From UBA7359 sp038142205 (GTDB lineage Bacteria; Pseudomonadota; Gammaproteobacteria; Eutrophobiales; Eutrophobiaceae): a stretch of DNA of 64,000 nucleotides. Under the pieces are notes generated by a model, which was given only the letters and a program-made list of their open reading frames with translations, was not told where the DNA came from and ran no database searches. This document shows positions 28,702 through 37,179 of this stretch, in pieces; position 1 is the stretch's first letter; the number at the start of each line of letters is the position of its first letter. Location: assembly GCA_038142205.1 (NCBI GenBank), contig JAYQJO010000001.1:1612001-1676000 (forward strand), read 5' to 3'. Position numbers and translations under genes: made by a program.

Positions 28702-30510
28702 ATGGATACAACGACAAATAAAGAAGAGATACAAGAATACAATTGGCAGTACATTCTTAATATTGCCAAGCGCCATAAGCATCAATTGGTATTAGCAAAT
28801 ATTGTTGCTGTTCTGGCAACCCTGTCCAGTGTGCCTGTGCCATTATTGATGCCTTTATTGGTTGATGAAGTTTTACTAAATCAACCAGGCATTGTTGTTA
28901 ATACAATTAATAACTTTACGCCTTCCTCTTGGCACAGCCCCATGCTTTATATCATAGCGATTCTCTTTATTACGCTATTTCTACGTCTTACCGCCTTGGT
29001 TCTAAATGTATTTCAGACAAGACAGTTCACTATCATTGCTAAAGATGTCATTTTCCGTATTCGCCGCACATTATTACAACGACTTAATAGTGTTTCCATG
29101 TCGGAGTATGAAACACTGGGCAGTGGCACTGTTGCTTCCTACTTTGTGACTGACTTAACGACTGTTGATGAATTTGTTGGTACCACGGTCAGTAAATTAC
29201 TTGTTGCCGTATTAACCATTATTGGTGTTGCTATCATTTTACTGATCATGCATTGGCAAATGGCGCTATTAATTTTATTTGCCAATCCTATAGTTATTTA
29301 TTTCACCATGGTACTCGGTAAACGAGTTAAAGAATTAAAGAAAAATGAAAATTCTGCATTTGCCATATTTCAACAATCACTTGTTGAAACACTTGAATCA
29401 ATCCATCAAATCCGCGCTAGTAACAGAGAAAAACATTATATACAACGCATTGTCGAACACGCTAAGGAAGTAAAAGATCATGGTGTTGCTTTCGCATGGA
29501 AGAGTGATACGGCTAGCCGTTTAAGTTTTGTTGTGTTCTTATTTGGCTTTGATATTTTCAGGGCTGTTGCCATGTTGATGGTCATTCACTCTGGATTAAG
29601 CATCGGTCAAATGTTTGCTGTGTTTGGTTACCTCTGGTTCATGATGGCACCCGTACAGGAAATACTGAATATTCAATATGCCTTCTACGGTGCGAAAGCA
29701 GCTTTAGGTCGCATTAATGAATTATTAAAACTTCATCAGGAACCGGATTACCCCCATGTTATTAATCCATTTGAAAACAAGTATACAGTTGGTATTAATA
29801 TTTCAAATCTACATTTTTCCTATAATGAAAATGACGAAGTATTAAATGGTATTAATCTGGAAATTAAGCCTGGCGAGAAAGTGGCGCTGGTTGGTGCTAG
29901 TGGTGGCGGCAAATCAACGCTTGTACAGGTTTTAATCGGTTTATATTCTGCTAATAGCGGTAATATTTTTTATGATGGTGTGTCTGTTAAAAAAATTGGC
30001 CTTGATATCGTACGCGAACACGTCGCAACAGTATTACAACATCCGGCATTATTTAATGACAGTGTACGAGTCAATTTAACACTCGGACGTGAACTGGAAG
30101 ATAAAGACTTATGGCATGCGCTTGAGATTGCCCAACTAAAAGAGACAATAGAAGGATTACCCAACAAACTCGACACAATAGTCGGGCGTCAGGGAATAAG
30201 ACTATCAGGAGGACAACGTCAACGACTGGCAATAGCGCGAATGGTATTAAGCGACCCTAAAGTTGTGATACTGGATGAAGCGACATCCGCTTTAGATGCA
30301 GAAACCGAATACCACTTACATAATGCACTTACTGATTTTCTAAAAGATAAAACAACTATCATCGTTGCACACCGATTAAGCGCGATTAAACAAGCCAATC
30401 ATGTTTATGTATTTGAAGCAGGCTTGATTGGTGAACAAGGTACACACGGCGAATTACTCTCTCAAGATGGACTTTACTCTAAACTTTATGGTGTCAGACA
30501 ATCACATTAG
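28702..30510 (+). CDS. ABC transporter, fused permease and ATPase (MsbA/type I exporter-like)
   Basis: A 602-residue half-transporter. Six TM segments lie between about residues 25 and 310, and the nucleotide-binding domain between about 350 and 595, with Walker A (GASGGGKST), signature LSGGQRQR, Walker B (VVILDEATSALD) and the switch His in VAHRLS. It works as a homodimer that exports lipids, drugs or peptides. No C39 peptidase domain is present. There is no adaptor next to it, so the substrate remains open. The extended loop near residues 75-90 is unremarkable. Confidence 0.93.
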   Translation: MDTTTNKEEIQEYNWQYILNIAKRHKHQLVLANIVAVLATLSSVPVPLLMPLLVDEVLLNQPGIVVNTINNFTPSSWHSPMLYIIAILFITLFLRLTALVLNVFQTRQFTIIAKDVIFRIRRTLLQRLNSVSMSEYETLGSGTVASYFVTDLTTVDEFVGTTVSKLLVAVLTIIGVAIILLIMHWQMALLILFANPIVIYFTMVLGKRVKELKKNENSAFAIFQQSLVETLESIHQIRASNREKHYIQRIVEHAKEVKDHGVAFAWKSDTASRLSFVVFLFGFDIFRAVAMLMVIHSGLSIGQMFAVFGYLWFMMAPVQEILNIQYAFYGAKAALGRINELLKLHQEPDYPHVINPFENKYTVGINISNLHFSYNENDEVLNGINLEIKPGEKVALVGASGGGKSTLVQVLIGLYSANSGNIFYDGVSVKKIGLDIVREHVATVLQHPALFNDSVRVNLTLGRELEDKDLWHALEIAQLKETIEGLPNKLDTIVGRQGIRLSGGQRQRLAIARMVLSDPKVVILDEATSALDAETEYHLHNALTDFLKDKTTIIVAHRLSAIKQANHVYVFEAGLIGEQGTHGELLSQDGLYSKLYGVRQSH

Positions 30511-30518
30511 AAAAGGAT

Positions 30519-30581
30519 AATGTCCGCTTTTCGTTATTTCTCGGGTTGCTATAATGTAATTACCGTCCCAAAGTGGACATT
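30519..30581. repeat. 12-bp inverted repeat after the ABC exporter
   Basis: AATGTCCGCTTT (30519-30530) is inverted at AAAGTGGACATT (30570-30581), pairing over 12 bases with one G-U. A 39-nt loop separates the arms. It starts 8 bp after the exporter stop but has no T run, so it may be a small mobile-element remnant rather than a terminator. The rest of the 354-bp gap to 30864 shows no gene. Confidence 0.45.
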
Positions 30582-30864
30582 AGCACTATAAGGAATAGTG
30601 TTTTATATGCCAAAACAATAATTAATAATTGCAACAATAATATCGCCATAGGTGCTAGTATTATTCTAGTCTTCATCAGGATTATTAGGCGTTAATTTTT
30701 GTACTTCAATAATAGTTGTTTTTATTACAGTCTATGCAGGTAACTTTGATGTAATCGCACAAGGTGTTTCGTTAATTAAGATATTACGAAAATTCGATTT
30801 TTTAAATTATGGTTTTGCTAGATGCTCAACCAGCTATATAAATGAGATCTTTTGGAGAAACGAA

Positions 30865-31380
30865 ATGGGCAAAATCATATTCACACCCTTAATCGCTTGT
30901 ATGCTTATCTTGTTTAGCGTCACAGTCCAGGCTGAACCATCAGCGGGTGGTACTGCGGATGGTACGCCATTTGATATTCCAAACGGTACCCCGATAAACC
31001 TTGAGACTGCGAAAAAATTGATTGCTGCAGTTGAGGCTGAAGCATTTAGGCACCGCTGGAAATTGAACATAGCAATTGTTGATCCAAATGGTGACTTGAT
31101 TCATTTTTCTCGTATGGATGGTGCACAGCTTGCCTCAATCGATATTTCACAAGGCAAGGCGCGTACCGCTGCACGCTTCCGCCGTGAAACCCGTGTCTTC
31201 TTCAACGCTATTGAGTCAGGTCGTTCTTATGTTGCTACACTTGATCCGACGCTGATAGCATCACCCGGTGGTTTACCATTAATTAAAGAAGGTAAATTAG
31301 TCGGAGCAATTGGGTGTAGCGGTGGTACAGGTGATCAAGATGACGCTGCATGCAGGGCAGCTGTCGATTTAATTAAGTAG
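30865..31380 (+). CDS. Secreted GlcG/HbpS-family heme-binding-like protein
   Basis: A 171-residue protein with a cleavable signal peptide (MGKIIFTPLIACMLILFSVTVQA) and one GlcG/HbpS domain: LETAKKLIAAVEAEAFRH, then LNIAIVDPNGDLIHFSRMDG and SPGGLPLIKEGKLVGAIG with a glycine-rich end. HbpS binds heme in actinobacteria; other members are of unknown function. GGAG lies upstream of the ATG. It is followed by a metallo-beta-lactamase-fold gene but the 160-bp gap argues against a tight operon. Confidence 0.88.
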   Translation: MGKIIFTPLIACMLILFSVTVQAEPSAGGTADGTPFDIPNGTPINLETAKKLIAAVEAEAFRHRWKLNIAIVDPNGDLIHFSRMDGAQLASIDISQGKARTAARFRRETRVFFNAIESGRSYVATLDPTLIASPGGLPLIKEGKLVGAIGCSGGTGDQDDAACRAAVDLIK

Positions 31381-31542
31381 ACTCTATGTCGATTTATTAG
31401 TGTCAACTTCTGGCCAAAATATGATTTATATTAACAGCGACCTAAAGCGGATATAATCAATTTAGCCACATAGATACGGATGAGCATAAAAATATACTTC
31501 ATCTCCGCTAAATACCAAAGCTTTGTTGAATGAGTTTTAATA

Positions 31543-32484
31543 ATGACAGAAAACATATCTCACTATTTAAGTCATGGAATAACATGTATTGATTCAGGAT
31601 ATATTCGTCCAAATTTGGCGGCTATTTATCTTATTGAGCATAAAGATGATGTAGCCATTATAGAGTCTGGCACAAGTCATAGCCTCTCCAGAGTATTAAC
31701 AGTACTTGATAACAAGAACATAGCGCCTGAAAAAGTCCGATATGTCATTCCAACACACATTCATCTCGACCATGCTGGTGGTGTGGGTAGCATGATGAAA
31801 ACTTTTCCTAATGCAAAAATGATTGTGCACCCTAGGGGAGCGAAGCACATGGTGGATCCTTCATTTTTGATCAAAGCCGTCATTGATGTTTACGGACAAG
31901 AAAAATATAACGCGCTATATGGTGAGCTAACGCCCGTTCCGAGTGAGAAGATTATCAAGGCTGAAGACGATATGGCGTTTGAACTAGCTGATCGAAAGTT
32001 TTATATCAGATATACACCGGGTCATGCTGAACACCATATTTGTATTTGGGATGAGCTAAGTAAAGGATGGTTTACAGGAGACACTTTTGGGATTTCATAC
32101 CCGGAAATGAAGGGGTTAACAAAACGCCATATTTTTCCAACGACAACACCCACACACTTTAATCCTGAGAGACTACTAAACTCAATCGATTTATTAATGA
32201 GCTATAAGCCGGCTCGTATGTATTTAACGCATTTTGGCTTATTAGAAAACCCGCAAGATTATTCTGCGATTTTATCTAACAGCATATCTGAATATTGTGA
32301 AATCGCTCAGACTAGTAGTAATACACCGAGTCTTGAAGAAGAAATCAATAAAAAAATATCTGAACTTGAATATGCCAACTTGTTTAAAGTTCAACCAGAT
32401 ATAACTAAAAAAGAAAGTCAGGACTTGCTAGGACTAGACATAAAGCTGAATGCACAAGGTTTATGCTATTGGGCTAATCAATAA
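31543..32484 (+). CDS. Metallo-beta-lactamase-fold hydrolase
   Basis: A 313-residue cytoplasmic protein of the MBL superfamily with the zinc-binding THIHLDHAGG motif, a second His in YTPGHAEHH, the Asp in WFTGDTFG and a late His in YLTHFG. The C-terminal 60 residues are helical. The overall shape resembles the glyoxalase II/lactonase branch. The substrate cannot be assigned. The zinc ligands are complete, so it is likely active. Confidence 0.88.
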   Translation: MTENISHYLSHGITCIDSGYIRPNLAAIYLIEHKDDVAIIESGTSHSLSRVLTVLDNKNIAPEKVRYVIPTHIHLDHAGGVGSMMKTFPNAKMIVHPRGAKHMVDPSFLIKAVIDVYGQEKYNALYGELTPVPSEKIIKAEDDMAFELADRKFYIRYTPGHAEHHICIWDELSKGWFTGDTFGISYPEMKGLTKRHIFPTTTPTHFNPERLLNSIDLLMSYKPARMYLTHFGLLENPQDYSAILSNSISEYCEIAQTSSNTPSLEEEINKKISELEYANLFKVQPDITKKESQDLLGLDIKLNAQGLCYWANQ

Positions 32485-32539
32485 TTGCCAATTCAGTTTT
32501 ACTTGCCTCTTTATCTCTAGCTATAAAGAATAAACTGGT

Positions 32540-32724
32540 GCTGTATATAGTCGACCACTTTATGCCTACATCATGGATAAGGCAAAAAACTTATTGCTGC
32601 AACCTGATTCATCTATAGCGTCTGTTGCTTATGCTCTTCGTATTGAGTAGCCACAATATTTTGCAAGACTATTTTAAAAGAGGTTGGTTTGACACCGAGT
32701 GAGCACCGTAATCAAAGACATTAA
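32540..32724 (+). pseudogene. Remnant of an AraC-family regulator (C-terminal helix-turn-helix)
   Basis: The frame encodes MDKAKNLLLQPDSSIASVAY followed by ALRIE, a TAG stop, then PQYFARLF, which is the AraC second HTH (usually FxYPQYFSRLFKK). A frame change at TTTTAAAA (about 32671-32678) then gives KEVGLTPSEHRNQRH and TAA. With one stop, one frameshift and no N-terminal domain it is a true relic. It occupies the middle of the 345-bp gap between the MBL gene and the next hypothetical gene. Confidence 0.7.
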
Positions 32725-32829
32725 TAATAAATAAGCACAACTCAAATGTGTTATCTTTTATGCCCATTATTAGCTGAAACTTCATTTATACTACAGCGAA
32801 CCGAACTTTATACATAAACATGATTATCA

Positions 32830-33189
32830 ATGGCTAAGCTTAGTAGAAAAGCCGAATTGGCGCTTTGGTGGAGCGAGTATCAAACAAAGGTTGTTTCTCT
32901 TTCAGTTGTTTTTCTAACTATCGTAATAATCATTGCGGGGTTTTACCCTTTATCTAGCGAGATTGTTATAGGTGAAGTAAGAACTGTATCTTTAGCAGAT
33001 GAGAAAACTGGAATGGCAGCAACAGCAACAATTCACAGTCCTGAAACTGGGGAGATTGTTATGGTAATTCCTATTGGCGTAACTCTAAACATTGGCGATA
33101 AGGCAGAAATATCTAGAGGCAAAACAATGTTCGGTATTTATAGGTATGTATTTGTAAAAAAAATAGTGCCCTCAAAGCGCTCGAATTAA
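32830..33189 (+). CDS. Single-TM protein, unknown function
   Basis: A 119-residue protein with a cytoplasmic N-terminus (22 residues), one TM helix (VVSLSVVFLTIVIIIAGFYP) and a periplasmic beta-rich domain of about 75 residues (VIGEVRTVSL, AATATIHSP, EIVMVIPIGVTLNIGDKAEI) with the look of a small barrel or lipoyl-like fold. The family is not recognised. It stands alone between gene remnants. Confidence 0.55.
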   Translation: MAKLSRKAELALWWSEYQTKVVSLSVVFLTIVIIIAGFYPLSSEIVIGEVRTVSLADEKTGMAATATIHSPETGEIVMVIPIGVTLNIGDKAEISRGKTMFGIYRYVFVKKIVPSKRSN

Positions 33190-33234
33190 TACAGTAAGAA
33201 TTAAAACGACACTTAATCTCTTCGTCAACGTTAT

Positions 33235-33390
33235 TTAGCTGCTTTGCTTAAGCAAGTGTTCTAAAGCCAGTTCGTTTTCTTCATCATCTTCAGCTTCTAT
33301 TTTTTAACTTTCAATTAACTGGATAGTCAGTTGAATAGAATCTTTAACCATATTACTGAAAACGCTTAAAAAAATAGGAAATAAGTTCAT
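33235..33390 (-). pseudogene. Small ORF of about 50 codons with one in-frame TAA
   Basis: From ATG 33390 the frame reads MNLFPIFLSVFSNMVKDSIQ, LTIQLIES, TAA (33304-33306), then KIEAEDDEENELALEHLLKQ, SS and TAA at 33235. Both halves look coding: an amphipathic helix and an acidic helix. There is no recognised family. The rest of the 483-bp gap (33391-33672) shows no gene. Confidence 0.25.
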
Positions 33391-33672
33391 TTTTGGACCT
33401 TATTGCACTGGTAATTAGCAGCGGCCGCTATACACTAAACATAGCACCACCGGTTATCACTGGAATGTGACAACCAAGTCAGTAATTTTTAATGTACTAG
33501 ATTATTGCTAGCATTTAATGGATAAATGCTAATTAGGTTATTTCGGAAGTAAATGGCCGTCTCCATTCAAATTGGCAGGGCTTTTAGCGTAAGTTATCAG
33601 CCCCTTGTCAAGTTTTTCTCTATAGACAACATAGATAAATTAAATTTAAAAGCGAAAGCTGAAAAAAGAAAT

Positions 33673-34524
33673 TTAAGCAATTGGATTAATCTTGATATGC
33701 CAAGGCTCATATCGCACACCAAGCATATTGTCGGCGGGATAACGCAGTTTTAAATAACCCAGTTCGGTTAATTTTTTATAGACATCTGTCTCAGTAAAGT
33801 GCGCAGTAAAATTCAGTTTACCGTAACCTTTCTGACCTACATCAAAGTCACCATTCCCATGGAAAGAATAGCCCGGAGGCGCCAAAGAACGTGAAGCCAA
33901 TGACAGATTGCCTTCGCTTTCATGGACTTTATTCAGAAATAATAAAAATTGCTTCATAATGCTACGAATACCGGAAGTCAGAATAACCTTATCACCTAAT
34001 TCTTTTCTAATTTCTTCATATAAGGCTATCGATCTATCTTTATAGAGATAGTTACCACTATAGGGTATTTTGGCGACTTCTTTCTTGTTAATTTTATCGG
34101 TAATTTCCTTTAGCGGCTTTTCACCCATGAAGCCGTATCGCTGCCCATCTTCATAGAAAACGATCTCGAGAAACTTAAGTTCCTCTTTGGTAAATTTGCC
34201 TACTTTCGAATAGTTTTTAGCAAAAGCCAAACCGTCTGAGAAATTGAGAATATTGAAATTGCCATGACCGACCAGTTTCTGCAGCCGTATTAGCCTGTTC
34301 AATGTTGAGTTAAAAGTTTGAAGTAACTCGTCTGGAAGTTGTACATCGCCAACATGAGCTTGGTTGAAGTTTTGAATTTTATGTAAGTAATCCTTAATAT
34401 CCTCATCGGGGGTATAAACTTTGCCAGCAAAGAAACCACGACTTTTTGCTGCTAAAAGTTCGGGAGCAAAGCTAATTCCAAGACAACCTGCACCAAGTGA
34501 TTTTAATAGACGTCTTCTCTTCAT
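33673..34524 (-). CDS. VanY-like D-alanyl-D-alanine carboxypeptidase (peptidase M15)
   Basis: A 283-residue exported protein. The N-terminus has a twin-arginine-like signal (MKRRRLLKSLGAGCLGISFA). Near residues 225-240 it has the M15 zinc motif GYSFHGNGDFDVG (S-x-H-x6-D) and at the C-terminus the final zinc His in YEPWHIKI. Such enzymes trim D-Ala from peptidoglycan stem peptides in the periplasm. The region before the catalytic domain (about 40-150) is helical and of unknown role. A short plus-strand frame overlapping its 3' end was discounted. Confidence 0.85.
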   Translation of the reverse strand: MKRRRLLKSLGAGCLGISFAPELLAAKSRGFFAGKVYTPDEDIKDYLHKIQNFNQAHVGDVQLPDELLQTFNSTLNRLIRLQKLVGHGNFNILNFSDGLAFAKNYSKVGKFTKEELKFLEIVFYEDGQRYGFMGEKPLKEITDKINKKEVAKIPYSGNYLYKDRSIALYEEIRKELGDKVILTSGIRSIMKQFLLFLNKVHESEGNLSLASRSLAPPGYSFHGNGDFDVGQKGYGKLNFTAHFTETDVYKKLTELGYLKLRYPADNMLGVRYEPWHIKINPIA

Positions 34525-34740
34525 AATTCAACCATTAGGATTTAATGAGTTAATAATATCGCAAGCATAGCTGTTTTTTCAAGCATATTGACTGAAGAGT
34601 ATTTCGTAAACTATTGATCATAAAAATAACTATTATCAGGAACAGTTCTGCTTCATTATTGCTATCATTATGCCTTTTTTTACGTTAAAACTGTTTAACT
34701 TTTTAGAGTTCGTCATTAGTTTAATTTTTTAATCAATTCC

Positions 34741-34992
34741 ATGCGCTATCCCCTATTCTTATTGCCGTTACTATGCATTTTCAGTGCCTGCGACCCTAAT
34801 TCTAGTGAATTAGTCAGTATCAGTGGCGTAACTATAGGAACAAATTATTCCATTAAGCTTGTATCTGTTGGAAATATGGTTAATAAAGAAAAACGCCAGC
34901 ATGATATCGAACAGATCCTTGCAGATATTAACCTGTCAATATCGACCTATATTCCGGATTCTGAATTATCAAAACTGAATCAAAATAAATGA
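34741..34992 (+). pseudogene. apbE: Truncated ApbE lipoprotein (FAD:protein FMN transferase), N-terminal quarter only
   Basis: The 83-residue frame has a lipobox (FSAC) and the ApbE start, including SGVTIGTNYSIKL and the DINLSISTYIPDSELSKLN region, and then stops. The FMN-transferase active site and the remaining 250 or so residues are absent and are not present in any other frame, because the DUF3301 gene begins at the stop (ATGA overlap). ApbE attaches FMN to NqrB/NqrC and related proteins. This looks like an internal deletion and not a sequencing error. A functional copy may be elsewhere. Confidence 0.8.
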
Positions 34993-35318
34993 GTGAACTA
35001 TTTTTTCTAGTTGTATTGTGTCTTGTCATCTGGTTTTGGCAGGATACCTTACGTGCCCGTGAAACTGCAGTATCTCGATCACGCCGTTATTGTCAGGATA
35101 TACAATATCAATTTCTTGATGACACTGTTTCACTGGCATCAATGAAACCCGGCCGCGATATATCCGGCAGTTTCGCTTTCCATCGCTATTACCGTTTTGA
35201 ATTTAGTCTTGATGGAGAAAATCGCTTTAATGGAACATCCTATATGATTGGCGATCAGTTACAATCGATACAACTTGACCATCCTGATGGTATTATTCAT
35301 GAAAACAATATCCACTAA
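34989..35318 (+). CDS. DUF3301 family membrane-anchored protein
   Basis: A 109-residue protein with one N-terminal TM helix (LFFLVVLCLVIWFWQDT) followed by the DUF3301 pattern: RARETAVSRSRRYC, QFLDDTVSL, FHRYYRFEFSLDGENRFNG. Function is unknown. The start overlaps the stop of the truncated apbE. It is followed 22 bp later by the YajQ gene, with a good AAGGAG in between. Confidence 0.85.
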   Translation: MSELFFLVVLCLVIWFWQDTLRARETAVSRSRRYCQDIQYQFLDDTVSLASMKPGRDISGSFAFHRYYRFEFSLDGENRFNGTSYMIGDQLQSIQLDHPDGIIHENNIH

Positions 35319-35340
35319 TATCGATAAGGAGATTTGAAAC

Positions 35341-35823
35341 ATGCCCTCTTTTGATGTTGTTTCTGAAATCGATCAACATGAATTAACCAATGCAGTCGAT
35401 CAGGCAAATAGAGAAATTAATAACCGTTTTGACTTCAAAGGCACTGATTCAAAAATAGAAATGGTTGATAACAGCCTAACTATTATTTCTGCTTCTGAAT
35501 TTCAGGTGAAACAGATCCACGATATTCTTGAAACGAAAGTAACTAAACGCGGCATTGATATTCGCTGTCTGGATTACGGTGAGATACTGGAGAATAATAA
35601 TCAGGCAAGACAACTCGTTAATATCAAAAAAGGTGTTGATAAAGAGCTGGCAAGGAAAATCGTAAAGATGATAAAAAGCAGTAAATTAAAAACACAGGCT
35701 GCTATTCAGGGAGATCAAGTGCGTATTACCGGAAAAAAACGCGATGATTTGCAAGCAACCATCACTGAAATAAAAGCGGCCAAGTTTGATATCCCGCTCC
35801 AATACATAAACTTTCGCGATTAA
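35341..35823 (+). CDS. yajQ: YajQ-family nucleotide-binding protein
   Basis: A 160-residue protein with the full YajQ pattern: MPSFDVVSEIDQHELTNAVD, NNRFDFKGTDSKIE, then the second ferredoxin-like domain KGVDKELARKIVKMIKSSKL and QVRITGKKRDDLQ. Some members bind cyclic di-GMP and control virulence genes in Xanthomonas; others have been linked with tRNA or GTP. The diguanylate cyclase in this window makes a c-di-GMP role plausible but unproved. A strong AAGGAG precedes the ATG. Confidence 0.95.
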   Translation: MPSFDVVSEIDQHELTNAVDQANREINNRFDFKGTDSKIEMVDNSLTIISASEFQVKQIHDILETKVTKRGIDIRCLDYGEILENNNQARQLVNIKKGVDKELARKIVKMIKSSKLKTQAAIQGDQVRITGKKRDDLQATITEIKAAKFDIPLQYINFRD

Positions 35824-35830
35824 TAAAATA

Positions 35831-36667
35831 GTGCCATACCAATCACCTATTGATTTACACGCGCATTCGACAGCATCAGATGGAGAACTGTCACCAACCG
35901 AACTTGTTCAATTAGCAGCTAAAAATGGCGTAAAGACACTGGCTTTAACCGACCATGATTCGGTATCAGGACTGGCGGAAGCCAGAACGGCTGCAGCTGA
36001 ACACGATATAACATTGATTAACGGTATCGAGCTTTCTACACATTGGGATAATAAAACCATTCATATAGTCGGACTAAATATCAATGCCGATAACACAACA
36101 ATGATTGATTCAACCATTCACTTAAATCAACTTCGTGAAGAACGTGCGATTAATATCGGAAAAAAACTAGCAAAAGTCGGGATTAAAGGCGCTTATGAAA
36201 ATGCAAAAGAACTTGCTGGTGACGGTACAGTAACGCGACAACACTTTGCACACTTTCTCATCAATAATGGCAGTGCAAAATCATTTAGCGATGTTTTTAA
36301 ACGTTATCTAGTTAAAGGAAAGCCCGGCTATGTCTCTGTAAACTGGCCTGACTTAAGTGAAACAATTGAAAATATTCATAGTGCAGGCGGTGTTGCCGTT
36401 ATTGCGCATCCGCTATGTTATAAAATGACAGCAACTAAATTACGGAAATTCATTACTGAATTTAAAACGTTAGGCGGTCAAGCAATAGAAGTCGTTAACG
36501 GAAATAGTAATATGAAGGAAATAACAACCGTTACGAATTATGCGAAACGTTATGATATTGCCGCTTCTCTGGGTTCTGATTACCACAATGATAAAAGCCC
36601 CTGGTCAAAGCTAGGCAATTTAACCGCCCTTCCACAAGATCTGACACCTGTATGGGAGTTATTTTAA
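35831..36667 (+). CDS. PHP-domain phosphoesterase (RNase AM/TrpH-like)
   Basis: A 278-residue PHP-fold metal enzyme. Metal ligands are visible in order: DLHAHSTASDGELSP, LTDHDSVSGL, NGIELSTHW, VAVIAHPLC and GSDYHND. E. coli relatives (YciV/Rnm) trim 5' ends of RNA and hydrolyse 3',5'-nucleoside bisphosphates. The start is GTG at 35831, eight bases after the YajQ stop, with no good Shine-Dalgarno, so it is probably coupled to yajQ. Confidence 0.9.
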   Translation: MPYQSPIDLHAHSTASDGELSPTELVQLAAKNGVKTLALTDHDSVSGLAEARTAAAEHDITLINGIELSTHWDNKTIHIVGLNINADNTTMIDSTIHLNQLREERAINIGKKLAKVGIKGAYENAKELAGDGTVTRQHFAHFLINNGSAKSFSDVFKRYLVKGKPGYVSVNWPDLSETIENIHSAGGVAVIAHPLCYKMTATKLRKFITEFKTLGGQAIEVVNGNSNMKEITTVTNYAKRYDIAASLGSDYHNDKSPWSKLGNLTALPQDLTPVWELF

Positions 36668-36710
36668 TCTAGTCAGCTATTAGTAAAGATAGCTGTTTCC
36701 TAATCTTGAT

Positions 36711-36734
36711 TTACGTCGTTTCAGAACGACGTAA
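36711..36734. other. Perfect 10-bp hairpin after the PHP gene
   Basis: TTACGTCGTT and AACGACGTAA pair perfectly around a TCAG loop. The flanks lack a T run on either strand, so it is not a standard terminator; it could be an RNA end or a binding site. Confidence 0.5.
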
Positions 36735-36876
36735 AACCTTATTTCAAGCCCATTTAACAAATCTATTTTTCATAAAAAACTCTATATATTATTGTTTTTA
36801 AAAGGTTTATATTTATTTTGGTTTTCTGGCACATAGTCTGCAATATTTAATCATAATTAATTATGGAGAAAGTTTT

Positions 36877-37179
36877 GTGTCAGTAAATAAGTTTCTATTT
36901 ATGGATGAAAAAGAAAAAAAGCACCTCTGGGAAACATTCCATTACGAAAAGATGCTGGATGATAATGAGCAAGTGTTACTGGGCGACTTACAATATTATG
37001 AAGAACGCATTCGTGATATTAGCCCGGCAAGTTCAGTTATTGAGATCAGCTTATTAAAAAACTATATGGAACATATTAAGAATACAAGAGCATTACTGTT
37101 GAGTTTGCAAAGCGCCCGACATGAAACATTGAAAACACAATTAGAAGACTTATCGACTGACTCAACTTCAGAGTCTTAG
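36877..37179 (+). CDS. Small helical protein, unknown function
   Basis: A 100-residue soluble protein predicted to be almost all helix, with coiled-coil character (KMLDDNEQVLLGDLQYYEER, EISLLKNYMEHIKNTRALLL). The start is GTG with GGAG upstream. I do not recognise a family. It overlaps the tail of the convergent gene by four bases. The gap before it holds the hairpin at 36711-36734. Confidence 0.6.
   Translation: MSVNKFLFMDEKEKKHLWETFHYEKMLDDNEQVLLGDLQYYEERIRDISPASSVIEISLLKNYMEHIKNTRALLLSLQSARHETLKTQLEDLSTDSTSES

Noticed and set aside
33553..33753. Plus-strand frame of 66 codons overlapping the VanY-like gene
   Set aside because: It runs antisense into the conserved C-terminus (zinc His) of the M15 peptidase and has no Shine-Dalgarno or known motif.
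36711..36734. Hairpin as a terminator of the PHP gene
   Set aside because: The stem is perfect, but there is no T run on either strand.
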